Positions 25,235 to 35,207 of a stretch of 64,000 bases of DNA are shown piece by piece (positions within the stretch are counted from its first letter, which is position 1; each line of letters opens with the position of its first letter). The position numbers and the translations under genes are program-made. The notes beneath the pieces were generated by a model that saw only the letters and a list, made by a program, of their open reading frames with translations, had not been told where the DNA came from and made no database searches. Source of the DNA: Microbispora hainanensis (lineage in GTDB: Bacteria; Actinomycetota; Actinomycetes; Streptosporangiales; Streptosporangiaceae); the NCBI RefSeq assembly GCF_036186745.1, contig NZ_CP108086.1:5394001-5458000 (forward strand), in the 5' to 3' direction.

Positions 25235-26077
25235 ATGGCACGCCTGCTGGACTACTCCGTGTATGTCGCACCGTCGAAGTTCGTGGTCTCCGACGACCTG
25301 CCCCCCGGCGAGGCGCGGCGGATGTGGTCGCCGACCGCGTCGACCCTCATCTACGGCGCGAACGACGCGGTCCTGGTGGACCCGCTCATGACCATCGACG
25401 AATCACGTGCCCTGGCCGACTGGGTGGCGGCCACCGGCAAGAACGTGACCACCGTCTTCGTCACGCACGCCCACGGCGACCACTTCTTCGGTGCCCCCGC
25501 GCTCCTCGAGCGCTTCCCGGAGGCCACGCTCGTCGCCACGCCGGCCGTGGCGGCGCAGATGGGCGCCCAATGGGGGCCGCGCTGGTTCGACGGGTTCTGG
25601 GACCCGCGCTTCCCCGGCCAGATCTCGGATCGGCGCGTGGTCGCGCGACCGCTGACCGGCGACATCGAGCTGGAAGGGGAGCGGCTCCACGCGATCGAGC
25701 TGGGACACACCGACACCGACGCCACCAGCGCACTGCACGTCCCGTCCATCGGGCTGGTCGTGGCGGGCGACGCCGTGTACGGAGACGTCCACCTCTACAT
25801 GGCCGAGTCGAAGGGCGACGGCACGCGGCAGTGGCTCGACGCACTGGACACCATCGAGAGCCTCCGGCCCAGCGCCGTCGTCTCCGGCCACAAGCGCGAC
25901 GGCGATCCCGACAGCCCCGGCGACATCGCCAGGACCCGCCGCTACATCGAGGACTTCGCTGCCGCGGCGGACAAGGCCGGAGACCACGCCGACCTGTACG
26001 AGGCCGTCGTCGCCCTCTATCCCGACCGGATCAACCGCGGGGTGCTGTGGAACTCCGCGAGGGCCGTCACGTCCTGA
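25235..26077 (+). CDS. Metallo-beta-lactamase-fold hydrolase
   Basis: 280 residues. The zinc motif THAHGDHFFG near residue 80 and downstream ligands in ELGHTDTDAT and GLVVAGDAVYG are visible. Start ATG 25235 behind GAAGGAAAC. Relatives include SDSULF-type sulfatases, lactonases and glyoxalase II-like enzymes; the GHTDTDAT motif and a longer C-terminal helix fit proteins acting on small hydrophobic esters or peptides. No operon partner. Confidence 0.8.
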   Translation: MARLLDYSVYVAPSKFVVSDDLPPGEARRMWSPTASTLIYGANDAVLVDPLMTIDESRALADWVAATGKNVTTVFVTHAHGDHFFGAPALLERFPEATLVATPAVAAQMGAQWGPRWFDGFWDPRFPGQISDRRVVARPLTGDIELEGERLHAIELGHTDTDATSALHVPSIGLVVAGDAVYGDVHLYMAESKGDGTRQWLDALDTIESLRPSAVVSGHKRDGDPDSPGDIARTRRYIEDFAAAADKAGDHADLYEAVVALYPDRINRGVLWNSARAVTS

Positions 26078-26121
26078 GCCGTCTCGCGCCGTGGCACGCG
26101 AACAGGACGAGAGGGGCGCGC

Positions 26122-26577
26122 CTATGCGTCGTGTCGTCCGTCCGCCATGGCACGCACCACGAGCGCCAGCGTGGCGCCGTACGCCACATGCGCCGCGGCC
26201 ATGACGACCGGGCGTCCGCGCGCGGGGTCGCGCGAGGCGGGCGGCAGGATGTTCAGCGCGGGCACCCAGCCCTCGTAGGCGCCGAGCCAGATCAGCAGGG
26301 CGTAGCCCACCCCGAGGGGAACGCCGGCCCCGCGCCCGCGGGTGAGCAGCGCGAACGCCGCGCCGCAGGTGGCGCCGAATCCCAGGTGCGCGGCGGCGCC
26401 GAGCACGCGTTCGCCGGGCTTGGGCCGGTGCCGGTGGCCCGGCAGAGCGGCCCTCACGATGTGCTTGGGCGGCTGGCCCGGCATGAGGCCGCTCTTCTGC
26501 CCGGCGAGCATCACCCCGCTCATCGCGAGGGTGGACAGCGCTCCGGCGGCGGCGCCGCGTACGAGTCGGCGGATCAA
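26122..26577 (-). CDS. DUF6789-like integral membrane protein
   Basis: 151 residues from a TTG start at 26577 with an AGGAGGAAG ribosome-binding site; no in-frame ATG explains the N-terminus. About four hydrophobic segments, starting with RRLVRGAAAGALSTLAMSGVM and including GFGATCGAAFALL and AHVAYGATLALVV. The family is of unknown function. It follows the small hypothetical gene at 26598-27008 by 20 bases, so they are probably cotranscribed. Confidence 0.7.
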   Translation of the reverse strand: MIRRLVRGAAAGALSTLAMSGVMLAGQKSGLMPGQPPKHIVRAALPGHRHRPKPGERVLGAAAHLGFGATCGAAFALLTRGRGAGVPLGVGYALLIWLGAYEGWVPALNILPPASRDPARGRPVVMAAAHVAYGATLALVVRAMADGRHDA

Positions 26578-26597
26578 GGGTCTTCCTCCTGGAGCTT

Positions 26598-27008
26598 CTA
26601 CAGACGGCGGGACAGCTTCTCGGCGAGTCCCGCGGGGTCGGCGACCGTCACGGTCAGGCCGGGATGGCGCAGCAGCCCGAGCGGCTCGCCGCCCCGGATC
26701 GGCTCCTGGAACCGTACGCACAGCCCCTTGCGGGCGTTGGTGGCGAACGTCAGGCCGCGGTCGGCGAGCGACACGTGCACCCCGATCGCCCGCCATGGGG
26801 AGTAGGGGCCGGTCGTCTCGACGCCCGAGACGTTGGCCAGCGGGGTCTCGATCACCCAGGGCCCGAAGCGGACCCGCAGCGTGCCAGGGCCGACCAGGAC
26901 CCCGGCGGTGTCCTGGCGGATGCCCAGCACGGACAGCAGGGCGGCGAAGCGGGAGTCGAAGTCGAACGCGAAGCGTTCCGGTGTGCTCGCCATGGTGTCG
27001 TCGGTCAT
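26598..27008 (-). CDS. Conserved hypothetical protein
   Basis: 136 residues from ATG 27008 (SD GGGGGAG). Mostly beta-rich: pairs of strands such as TLRVRFGPWVIETPLAN and AIGVHVSLADRGLTFATN, then a region with charged loops, ending in an amphipathic helix. No signal peptide or membrane segment. The shape suggests a PH-like or lipocalin-like ligand-binding fold, but I recognise no family. The ISL3 element lies just upstream, and its left target duplicate (27038-27045) is within 30 bases of the start. Confidence 0.65.
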   Translation of the reverse strand: MTDDTMASTPERFAFDFDSRFAALLSVLGIRQDTAGVLVGPGTLRVRFGPWVIETPLANVSGVETTGPYSPWRAIGVHVSLADRGLTFATNARKGLCVRFQEPIRGGEPLGLLRHPGLTVTVADPAGLAEKLSRRL

Positions 27009-27057
27009 CGCTCCCCCTTCCGGCGCGCGCACATGCCGCCATACCGGCTCTTCGAAG

Positions 27058-28383
27058 TTAAGCGGGGTTGAGGAATCCGCGGCTTCGTCGGGTGGTGGCG
27101 CAGCGGGTGCGTAACCGCTGGTTTTCGGGGTTGCGGAAGCCGTACGCGTCGCGGGCGACGGTCTTGATCACGCGGTTGGTGCCCTCGGAGCCGGCGTTGG
27201 TGATGCCGGTGTGGATGAACGCGAGGATCTCGGGCCACCAGGTCTCGACCGTGCTCGCCAGGCGTTCCAGTTCAGGCAGGCCGGAGGCGGCGCAGCGGTC
27301 ATAGAAGCGGAACAGCCGGCCGGCGACGACGGAGCGATCGGGGTGGGTGCGCGCCAAGGCGAGCAGGTCGAGCAGGTCTTCCTTGGCGTTCCACGCGGCC
27401 AGGATCGGCACTCCGATCCGCCTCGGTAGCGCCATCAGGTCATCGACCATCGGGTCGAGTTGCGAGCCGTGCATCCGGGCGGCCGAGCGGGTCAGCCGGT
27501 TACGTAGTTCCCATTCGCGGTTGCCCTTGCGCCCGCGCCTGCCCCGCACCTGGACGGTGACGCGGCGGCGGACCTCGGTGACGGCGGCGTTGGCCAGCTG
27601 CACGATGTGGAAGTGGTCGACCACCAGCCTGGCCTGCGGTAACGCCACCCGGACGGCGGATTTGAAGATGGTGCACATGTCGATCGCGACGAAGGTCACG
27701 CCATCACGCCAGGCCTGAGTACGCTGGCCGAGCCAGCCGGTGACAGCAGTGCTGGTACGGCCTTCGACCTGGCCGAGCAGGCCTTGCCCGCCGGACAGGT
27801 CGACGAAGCCGACATGCCATCGGTCCACGACGGTCTGCCAGGTGCCGGTGGTCTCATCCCAGGTCCAGCGGGGCCGGCCTCGGCGGATCTCATCGATCCC
27901 CAGCACCGTGACGGGGGCGGGCTGACCGGGCAGCACCCGCTGGGCGTGCGCGGTGAACGCCGCACAGGCCACCGGCCAGGACACGCCGTGGTCGCGAGCC
28001 GACTGCACGATCGTCCTCCCACGGTCGGCGACGGCTTCCCCGGCGGCCTGGCGTAATCGCACCGTCAGCCGGGCCCGGGCCGGGACCTGTGCGACGTGCT
28101 CGGTGAACGTCCCTCTCGGGCAGGCCGGCTCGTCGCAGTACCACCGGCGTTTACGCCAGCGCAGGTCACAGCGGCGGCCCGCGACCGGTAGGTCACGCGG
28201 GCGGGTGGTCACCCACTCCTTGACCCGGGCCGCGAACACCCCGCACTCGGGGCAGGCCCGAGCGCTCTCGTCGGCGGTGACCAGATGCACGATCGGCCCC
28301 TGCCTGCTGTCTTCACCTGCTGCGACGACGTCGACGACGGCCAGGCCCTCCAGGCCCAGCAGCCGGGTCGTATCGTTGACCAT
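27058..28383 (-). CDS. ISL3-family transposase
   Basis: 441 residues. An N-terminal zinc-binding region has CPECGVF and, later, a CDEPACPRG pair. The DDE catalytic core shows VTVLGIDEIRRGR (first Asp), FVAIDMCTIFK (second Asp) and a conserved C-terminal Glu in GITNAGSEGTNRVIK. No frameshift. The stop codon TAA lies inside the left terminal repeat, a common economy in small IS elements. Confidence 0.95.
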   Translation of the reverse strand: MVNDTTRLLGLEGLAVVDVVAAGEDSRQGPIVHLVTADESARACPECGVFAARVKEWVTTRPRDLPVAGRRCDLRWRKRRWYCDEPACPRGTFTEHVAQVPARARLTVRLRQAAGEAVADRGRTIVQSARDHGVSWPVACAAFTAHAQRVLPGQPAPVTVLGIDEIRRGRPRWTWDETTGTWQTVVDRWHVGFVDLSGGQGLLGQVEGRTSTAVTGWLGQRTQAWRDGVTFVAIDMCTIFKSAVRVALPQARLVVDHFHIVQLANAAVTEVRRRVTVQVRGRRGRKGNREWELRNRLTRSAARMHGSQLDPMVDDLMALPRRIGVPILAAWNAKEDLLDLLALARTHPDRSVVAGRLFRFYDRCAASGLPELERLASTVETWWPEILAFIHTGITNAGSEGTNRVIKTVARDAYGFRNPENQRLRTRCATTRRSRGFLNPA

Positions 28384-28446
28384 GCTCGCGGCTCTTCTGT
28401 TGATCTTCTGCGTAGATAACAGAAATGATCAACGGGAGCCGCGAGC
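28384..28446. repeat. Stem-loop inside the ISL3 element upstream of the transposase
   Basis: GCTCGCGGCTC (28384-28394) and GAGCCGCGAGC (28436-28446) form a perfect 11-bp stem that begins directly before the transposase ATG. Inside it lie TGTTGATC and GATCAAC, which could extend pairing after a short mismatch. In IS elements such hairpins may reduce read-in transcription or hide the translation start. Confidence 0.55.
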
Positions 28447-28688
28447 TCCCTCAAGAGGCAATCCATCCCGCAGCCGCGCGAGCAGGCGCAGCCTCGCCTC
28501 AACCCCGATCAAGTTCGATGAGCCGCCATACCCCCTCGGCCCAGATCAAACAGGGCCTCCCGCGAAGCCCCGGCCCGGGGAGGGCCGTGGTTCCGGCGAC
28601 CGCCCTCCGTACGGCGCGGACGGACGGCCGTCCACCCCCGGCGGCCCGGCGTACCCGGGCGCCCGTTCGCTTTGTACGCTTGCGCGTC

Positions 28689-29351
28689 ATGAGCGTGCAG
28701 GTGCGCAACAACGTGGGAGTCACCGGCCGGGCGGACGGCCGCCCCATGGTCTTCGCCCACGGGTTCGGATGCGACCAGAACATGTGGCGGCTGGTCGCGC
28801 CCGCGTTCGAGGACGACCACCGGGTCGTCCTGTTCGACTACGTGGGCTCCGGCGACTCCGACCTGTCGGCCTACTCGCCCGAGCGCTACTCCTCGCTCCA
28901 GGGGTACGCGCAGGACGTCCTGGACGTCTGCGCCGAGCTCGACCTGACCGGCGCGGTCTTCGTGGGCCATTCGGTGAGCGCGATGATCGGCGCGCTGGCG
29001 GCCATCAGGGAGCCGGCGCGCTTCGGGGCGCTGGTGATGGTCGGGCCGTCGCCTTGCTACATCGACGACGAGGGCTACACCGGCGGCTTCAGCGCGGCCG
29101 ACATCGAGGAACTGCTGGAGTCTCTCGACAGCAACTACCTCGGCTGGTCCAGCGCCATGGCCCCGGTGATCATGGGCAATCCGGAGCGCCCCGAGCTGGG
29201 GGCCGAGCTGACCAACAGCTTCTGCCGCACCGATCCGGACATCGCCAAGCGGTTCGCGACGGTGACGTTCCTGTGCGGGCCGCCGGAGACATGGTCGGCG
29301 AGATCGGGCGACCCGGCAGCGTCCTCGGCCTGCTGCCCAAGATCAGGCTGA
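28689..29351 (+). pseudogene. RsbQ-like alpha/beta hydrolase, 3'-truncated
   Basis: The N-terminal 195 or so residues match RsbQ: HGFGCDQNMWRL oxyanion region, DYVGSGDSD, nucleophile elbow GHSVSA, and GPSPCYIDDEGYTGGF. Full-length relatives have about 270 residues with a catalytic Asp and His in the lost C-terminal part. At about 29272 homology stops (after FATVTFL) and the frame reads nonsense to 29351. In Bacillus RsbQ partners the PAS-PP2C phosphatase RsbP; here a phosphatase fragment begins at the same point in another frame. Start ATG 28689 has no ribosome-binding site, and TACGCT 8 bases upstream may be a leaderless -10. Confidence 0.65.
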
Positions 29352-29590
29352 CCGACGTCGACGTCGATCTCGCCCCCGGCGACGTGGTCCTCTTCTACAC
29401 CGACGGCGTCGTCGAGGCGCGCAGGGGCGAGGACCTGTACGGCGAGGACCGGCTGCGGCGCCTGCTCGGCGCCTCCCGCGCCATGGACGCCGCGGGGATC
29501 GCCGAGGCGGTCGTGGACGAGGCCGTCGCCTTCCAGTCCGGGCTGCCGCGCGACGACATCGCCGTCCTCGTGCTCAAGATCCCCGCCTGA
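29273..29590 (+). pseudogene. C-terminal fragment of a SpoIIE/RsbP-type PP2C phosphatase
   Basis: In a different frame from the RsbQ part, 29273-29590 encodes the end of a SpoIIE-type phosphatase: EIGRPGSVLGLLPKIRL, LAPGDVVLFYTDGVVEAR, and the metal-binding RDDIAVLVLKIP. The first half, including PAS and the GGD and GDV motifs, is missing. Joined directly to the RsbQ gene, it looks like the scar of a deletion that removed the 3' end of rsbQ and the 5' part of rsbP. Confidence 0.65.
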
Positions 29591-29783
29591 TCGCGCAGTC
29601 TCCCCGCGCCGCCCGCGCCGCCCGCCCGCTCCGCCCGCGCTGTCTGCCCGCTCCGCCCGCCCGTGCCGTCCTCCCGTGCCGTCCTCCCGGGCGGAAACAG
29701 GGGACGGCGACTGGTGATTTCCCCGATGCCGTGACCGGTTCAGATCACGAGACTCCTGTCATCCCCCACGGCAAGGAGATCTC

Positions 29784-30449
29784 ATGCGTAGGATCGTCGG
29801 CCCCCTCCTCGGCATCCTGGCCCTGCTCGGCTTCCTCGCCCCCACTGCCCCCGCGCAGGCGGCCACGCACAACCCCGTCGTATTCGTCCACGGCTACACC
29901 GGAAACAGCACCAACTTCGCCACCCTGCAGGCGTACCTGGTGGCCAACGGCTGGTCCGCCAGCCGGCTGTACGGCTACAACTACAACTGGGCCGGCTCGA
30001 ACGTGGTCAGCGCCCAGGGCCTGGCCGCCCTCGTCAACCAGATCAAGGCGAGCACGGGCGCGTCCCAGGTCGACATCGTCAACCACTCGATGGGCGGCCT
30101 GGTGACGCGGTACTACCTGCAGAAGCTCGGCGGCGCCGCCAACGTCGGCCACGTCGCCTCGCTGGCCGGCGCCAACCACGGCACGACGTACGCCGCCGCC
30201 TGCACCATCTATGTCTCGTGCATCGAGATGCTGCCCGGCTCGGCGTACATCACCTCGCTGAGCGGCGACGAGACGCCCGGGTCGGCGAAATACGGCACCT
30301 GGGTGTCGCCCTGCGACGGCATCATCATCCCCTACACCAGCACCCGGCTGTCCGGGGCGGACAACCACACCCTCGCCTGTGTCGACCACCTGTCGATCCT
30401 GAGCAACATCCAGGCGATGTCCGGCATCCGCGATCTGCTCAACAGCTGA
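29784..30449 (+). CDS. Secreted triacylglycerol lipase/esterase
   Basis: 221 residues. AAGGAGAT lies 5 bases before the ATG. A signal peptide (MRRIVGPLLGILALL, cleaved near AQA, residue 26) precedes an alpha/beta hydrolase of the LipA/EstA class. Oxyanion FVHGYTGN is near residue 35, and the nucleophile motif is NHSMGG (Asn replacing the usual Gly). The catalytic His is likely in the C-terminal VDHLSIL. Two Cys pairs (ACTIYVSC, and PC with AC) may be disulfides. It acts outside the cell on esters or short-chain lipids. Confidence 0.9.
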   Translation: MRRIVGPLLGILALLGFLAPTAPAQAATHNPVVFVHGYTGNSTNFATLQAYLVANGWSASRLYGYNYNWAGSNVVSAQGLAALVNQIKASTGASQVDIVNHSMGGLVTRYYLQKLGGAANVGHVASLAGANHGTTYAAACTIYVSCIEMLPGSAYITSLSGDETPGSAKYGTWVSPCDGIIIPYTSTRLSGADNHTLACVDHLSILSNIQAMSGIRDLLNS

Positions 30450-30583
30450 TCGCCTCTGTTTCCGGCCGGGCGGCCCACCGCCGCCCGGCCGCGTCACGAT
30501 GGAGGAGTGACGCCATCGGTGACACGGGTGCGGGACGCGCGGGCGGCGGGATCATCGCCGCGAACCCCGGGATCCGGGACGGG

Positions 30584-31192
30584 TCAGCTCCCGGTCGGCG
30601 ACGGACTGGGCGAGACGGCCGGCGAGGAGCCGGGTGAAAGGGCAGGCGTCGGACTGGGCGAAAGGGCGGGCGACGGAGTGGGTGAGGCGAACGGCGACAT
30701 GCCCGGCCAGGGGGAGTAGGTGCTCCGCCACGTTCCCGGCGGCAGGACCGGCACGTCCACCCGGGTCGTCCCCGCGTTCTGGAACCGGAACGTCACGGGG
30801 ATCGTGCCGCCGCTGCGCAGCGGGCGGGTGAGGCCGACGAGCAGCACCTGCGGGAAGGGCGTCCCGCCGACGTACTTCCCGGCGGGGATCTCCAGGCCGT
30901 CCGGGGCGGGCAGGCGGGCCTCCCGGAACAGGCCCCCGGTGTCCACCGACACCAGGCGGTCGGCGCGGCCCGTCTGGTTGAGCAGCATCATGTACATCGG
31001 CATGTCGGTCCCCGGCGGGGCGGGCTGCAGCGGGCCGATGATGAAGGCGTTGCGGAGCAGCATGCCGGGCAGGTCCGCGTTCGCCCCGTCGTTCTGGGGG
31101 ATCGTCTCGGTGTAGAAGTCCTGCTTCATGTCGCCGCAGGCCGCGGTGACGGTCGCGGCCGCGACGCAGAGAGCCGCCAGGATTGCGCGCAT
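30584..31192 (-). CDS. Lipoprotein with Pro/Ser-rich tail
   Basis: 202 residues. A lipobox TAAC at residues 16-19 follows a short signal (MRAILAALCVAAATV), so the protein is lipid-anchored outside the membrane. The mature part is beta-rich with a Met-rich stretch (TDMPMYMMLLN) that recalls PCu(A)C-type copper chaperones, but the normal His/Met ligand pattern is not complete. About 50 C-terminal residues are Pro/Ser/Thr repeats, as in exposed lipoproteins that cross the wall. Function unknown. Confidence 0.65.
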   Translation of the reverse strand: MRAILAALCVAAATVTAACGDMKQDFYTETIPQNDGANADLPGMLLRNAFIIGPLQPAPPGTDMPMYMMLLNQTGRADRLVSVDTGGLFREARLPAPDGLEIPAGKYVGGTPFPQVLLVGLTRPLRSGGTIPVTFRFQNAGTTRVDVPVLPPGTWRSTYSPWPGMSPFASPTPSPALSPSPTPALSPGSSPAVSPSPSPTGS

Positions 31193-31318
31193 GTCGACCT
31201 CGGCTCGCTCGTAGGCGTCTTTCGAGGCTGGGTACCCCTCTAACCCGGTTGTTTACCGCCGGGGAATCATGCGAGCGCCGGGACCCCGGAGGAATCCCCG
31301 AGAACGCGGAGGAGACGC

Positions 31319-32124
31319 ATGCGGCTGATCGCCCCGGAGAGGGCAGGGTTCCCTGCGGACCTGCCCCACCGGCTGGACGCCCTCGTACGGCGGGGCGGGG
31401 CCCCGGCCCTGCACGGCGTCGTGGTGGCCCGGCACGGCCGCGTCGTCCTCGAGTGGTACGGCGGCGGCGAGGACCACGTGCTGAACACCCCGCTCGGCCA
31501 CGTGGACTTCGGGCCGGACACGCCGCACGACCTGCGCTCGGTCACCAAGAGCCTGGTGGCGCTCCTGTACGGCATGGCGCTGGAGTCCGGCCTGGTGCCG
31601 GAGCCCGGCGAGCCGCTCCTGACGGTCTTCCCCGAGCACGCCGACCTCGCGGCCGATCCCCGCCGGGCCGGGCTGACGATCGGGCACGCGCTGACGATGA
31701 CGATGGGCCTGGAGTGGGACGAGAGCGCGCCTACACCAGCCCGGCCAACAGCGAGATCGCCATGGAGTTGGCGCGGGACCGCTGCCGCTACGTGCTGGAG
31801 CGCCACCTGACGCCGCGCGGCCTGGCCCGGATCGGCCAGGCCCTGCTGAACCGGGAGATCGCCCCCGGCTGGATCGGGGAGATGCTGCGCCCGCGGGTGC
31901 CCGCCTGGGAGGGCGTCTCCTACGGGCACCTGTGGTACGTGGGCGAGGAGGGGCGGGCGACGGCCATGGGCAACGGCGGCCAGCGGCTGTTCCTGCTGCC
32001 CGATCTCGATCTCGTGGTCGTCGTCCCGGCGGGCGCCTACGATGAGGCCGGACAGGACACGGCGCCGAGAGCGGTCCTGGAAGATGTGGTGCTGGCCGCG
32101 ATCACACGAGGAGACGCCAGATGA
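31319..32124 (+). pseudogene. Serine hydrolase (beta-lactamase class C fold), frameshifted and internally deleted
   Basis: 31319-31730 encodes an N-terminal part with SVTK (catalytic Ser and Lys) near residue 76. At about 31730 homology moves to another frame (lost base in GCGCCTAC), continuing with YTSPANSEIAMELA. It then passes directly from YVLERH to LTPRGLARIG: about 75 residues with the second active-site element (Tyr-x-Asn/Gly) are missing. A further gap precedes RPRVPAWEG. These losses indicate decay, not one sequencing error. Its stop overlaps the next gene's ATG (ATGA). Confidence 0.75.
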
Positions 32125-32453
32125 TTTTCATCACCGCGAAGTTCCGGGTGCTGCCGCAGTACGCCGACCAGTGGCCGGAGATCACCCGTGAGTTCACCGA
32201 GGCGACCCGCGCCGAGCCGGGCTGCCTGTGGTTCGACTGGTCGCGCAGCCTCGACGACCCCGCCGAGTACGTGCTCGTCGAGGCGTTCCGGGACGACGAG
32301 GCCGGAGCCGCGCACGTCGGGTCGGAGCACTTCCGTACGGCCCAGCGGACGCTGCCGCCCCACCTCGCCGAGACCCCGAGAATCGTCAACGTCAAGGTCC
32401 CGCAGGACGACTGGTCCCTCCTCGGCGAGATGGCCGTCCCCGCCGAGGACTGA
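32121..32453 (+). CDS. Antibiotic-biosynthesis-monooxygenase-like protein
   Basis: 110 residues, dimeric alpha/beta-barrel (ABM) fold: FITAKFRVLPQYADQWPEIT, then EPGCLWFDWSRSLDDPAEYVLVEAF with the usual Asp-Pro turn, and a His segment (AHVGSEHF) lining the cleft. Stress or quinol-oxidase-like roles are common; no substrate can be inferred. It overlaps the decayed serine hydrolase by ATGA and ends in a strong terminator shared with the convergent pruA gene. Confidence 0.8.
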   Translation: MIFITAKFRVLPQYADQWPEITREFTEATRAEPGCLWFDWSRSLDDPAEYVLVEAFRDDEAGAAHVGSEHFRTAQRTLPPHLAETPRIVNVKVPQDDWSLLGEMAVPAED

Positions 32454-32490
32454 AACGCACCCAGAAGAGCCGGGTCCCCGTGTGAGACGA

Positions 32491-32532
32491 CGATGCCCTC
32501 GGAGCCCCCAGTGAGGGGGTCCGAGGGCATCG
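32491..32532. terminator. Bidirectional terminator hairpin
   Basis: CGATGCCCTCGGA (32491-32503) and its perfect complement TCCGAGGGCATCG (32520-32532) form a 13-bp stem with a loop that itself contains a GCCCCC/GGGGG pair. It lies between the convergent ABM-like and pruA genes and needs no U-tract. Confidence 0.8.
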
Positions 32533-32539
32533 TGGTGTG

Positions 32540-34212
<1,673 letters not shown>

Positions 34213-34216
<4 letters not shown>

Positions 34217-35124
34217 TTACCCCTCAAAGCGCGAAGGAAGAAGGCGACGTTGGCCGGGCGCTCGGCGAGGCGGCGCATGAAGTAGCCGTACCAGTCGTCG
34301 CCGTAGGGGACGTAGACCCGCACCCGGGACCCGGCCGCGGCCAGCGCCGCCTGCCTGTCGGCCCGGATGCCGTAGAGCATCTGGAACTCGTAGTCGTCCG
34401 GGCCGCGCCCGGCGCTCACCGCGAGCGACTCGGCGATCGCGATCAGCCGGTCGTCGTGCGTGGCCACCATGGGATAGCCCGTGCCCGACATGAGGGTCCG
34501 CAGGCACCGCACGTACGCGCGGTCGACCTCGGCCTTGCTCTGCCAGGCCACCGAGGCGGGCTCGGCGTAGGCGCCCTTGACCAGCCGCACCCGCGACCCC
34601 GCGAGATCGCGGCAGTCGGCCTCGCTGCGGAACAGGTAGGCCTGGATCGCCACGCCCGTCTCCGGGAAGTCCTCCCGCAGCGCGCGCAGCGTGCCGAGCG
34701 TCGCGTCGACGGTGGTGTGGTCCTCCATGTCCAGGGTGACGGTGGAGCCGCACTCGCGCGCCGCCGCGCAGATCTGCCGTGCGTTCTCCAGCGCCATGCC
34801 CGGGTCGAGGGCCTGGCCGACGGCCGACAGCTTGACCGACACCTCGGCCCGGTCGCCGAGGCCGAGCGGCCGCAGCTCCTCGAGCAGGGAGACGTACGCC
34901 TTGGCGGTGGCGACGGCGGCGCCGGGGTCCCGGACCTCCTCGCCCAGATGGTCGATGGTGACGGACAGCCCCGAGCCGGTCAGGCGGCGCGTCGCGGCGA
35001 CGGCGTCCGCGGTGGACTCTCCGGCCACGAAGCGGTCGACGACCTTGCGCGTGAGCGGGAGCCCCGACACGGCCCGGCGGGCGAGCGGGCTTCGTGAGCA
35101 CGCGAGAAGCAGGGAACCGAGCAT
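34213..35124 (-). CDS. putB: Proline dehydrogenase
   Basis: 303 residues, the short monofunctional form. FAD-barrel hallmarks: SVKLSAVGQALD near residue 95, TLDMEDHTTVD near residue 130, RLVKGAYAEP near residue 180 and YGIRADRQAAL near the C-terminus with the substrate-gating Arg pair FMRRLAERP. It oxidises proline to P5C with FAD and is probably membrane-associated. It is first in the putB-pruA operon; the divergent regulator begins 84 bases away. Confidence 0.95.
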
Positions 35125-35207
35125 GGCCTCAGGCTAAATCCGCACGTCACGGAAGTTCCACGGACATCCGCCACAGCATTTTTCGACAAATGTACAAGAA
35201 TGTCAGC

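Larger units (their letters stand above)
27046..28524 (-). mobile_element. ISL3-family insertion sequence with TIRs and 8-bp target duplication
   Basis: 1479 bp. The left end begins GGCTCTTCGAAGTT (27046) and the right end, read inwards from 28524, GGCTCATCGAACTT; the 28-bp inverted ends match at 24 positions. The direct repeat GCCATACC flanks the element (27038-27045 and 28525-28532), the 8-bp duplication expected of ISL3. One transposase gene runs on the minus strand, with its stop codon inside the left TIR. Complete ends and an uninterrupted gene suggest a recent, possibly active copy. Confidence 0.9.

Noticed and set aside
28381-28446. Right end of the ISL3 element at the internal GGCTC repeat
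   Set aside because: The longer match with the left end and the 8-bp duplication both place the end at 28524.
30507-30719. Small Gly/Glu-rich gene with a ribosome-binding site
   Set aside because: It lies antisense to the end of the lipoprotein gene and mirrors that protein's Pro/Ser-rich coding.
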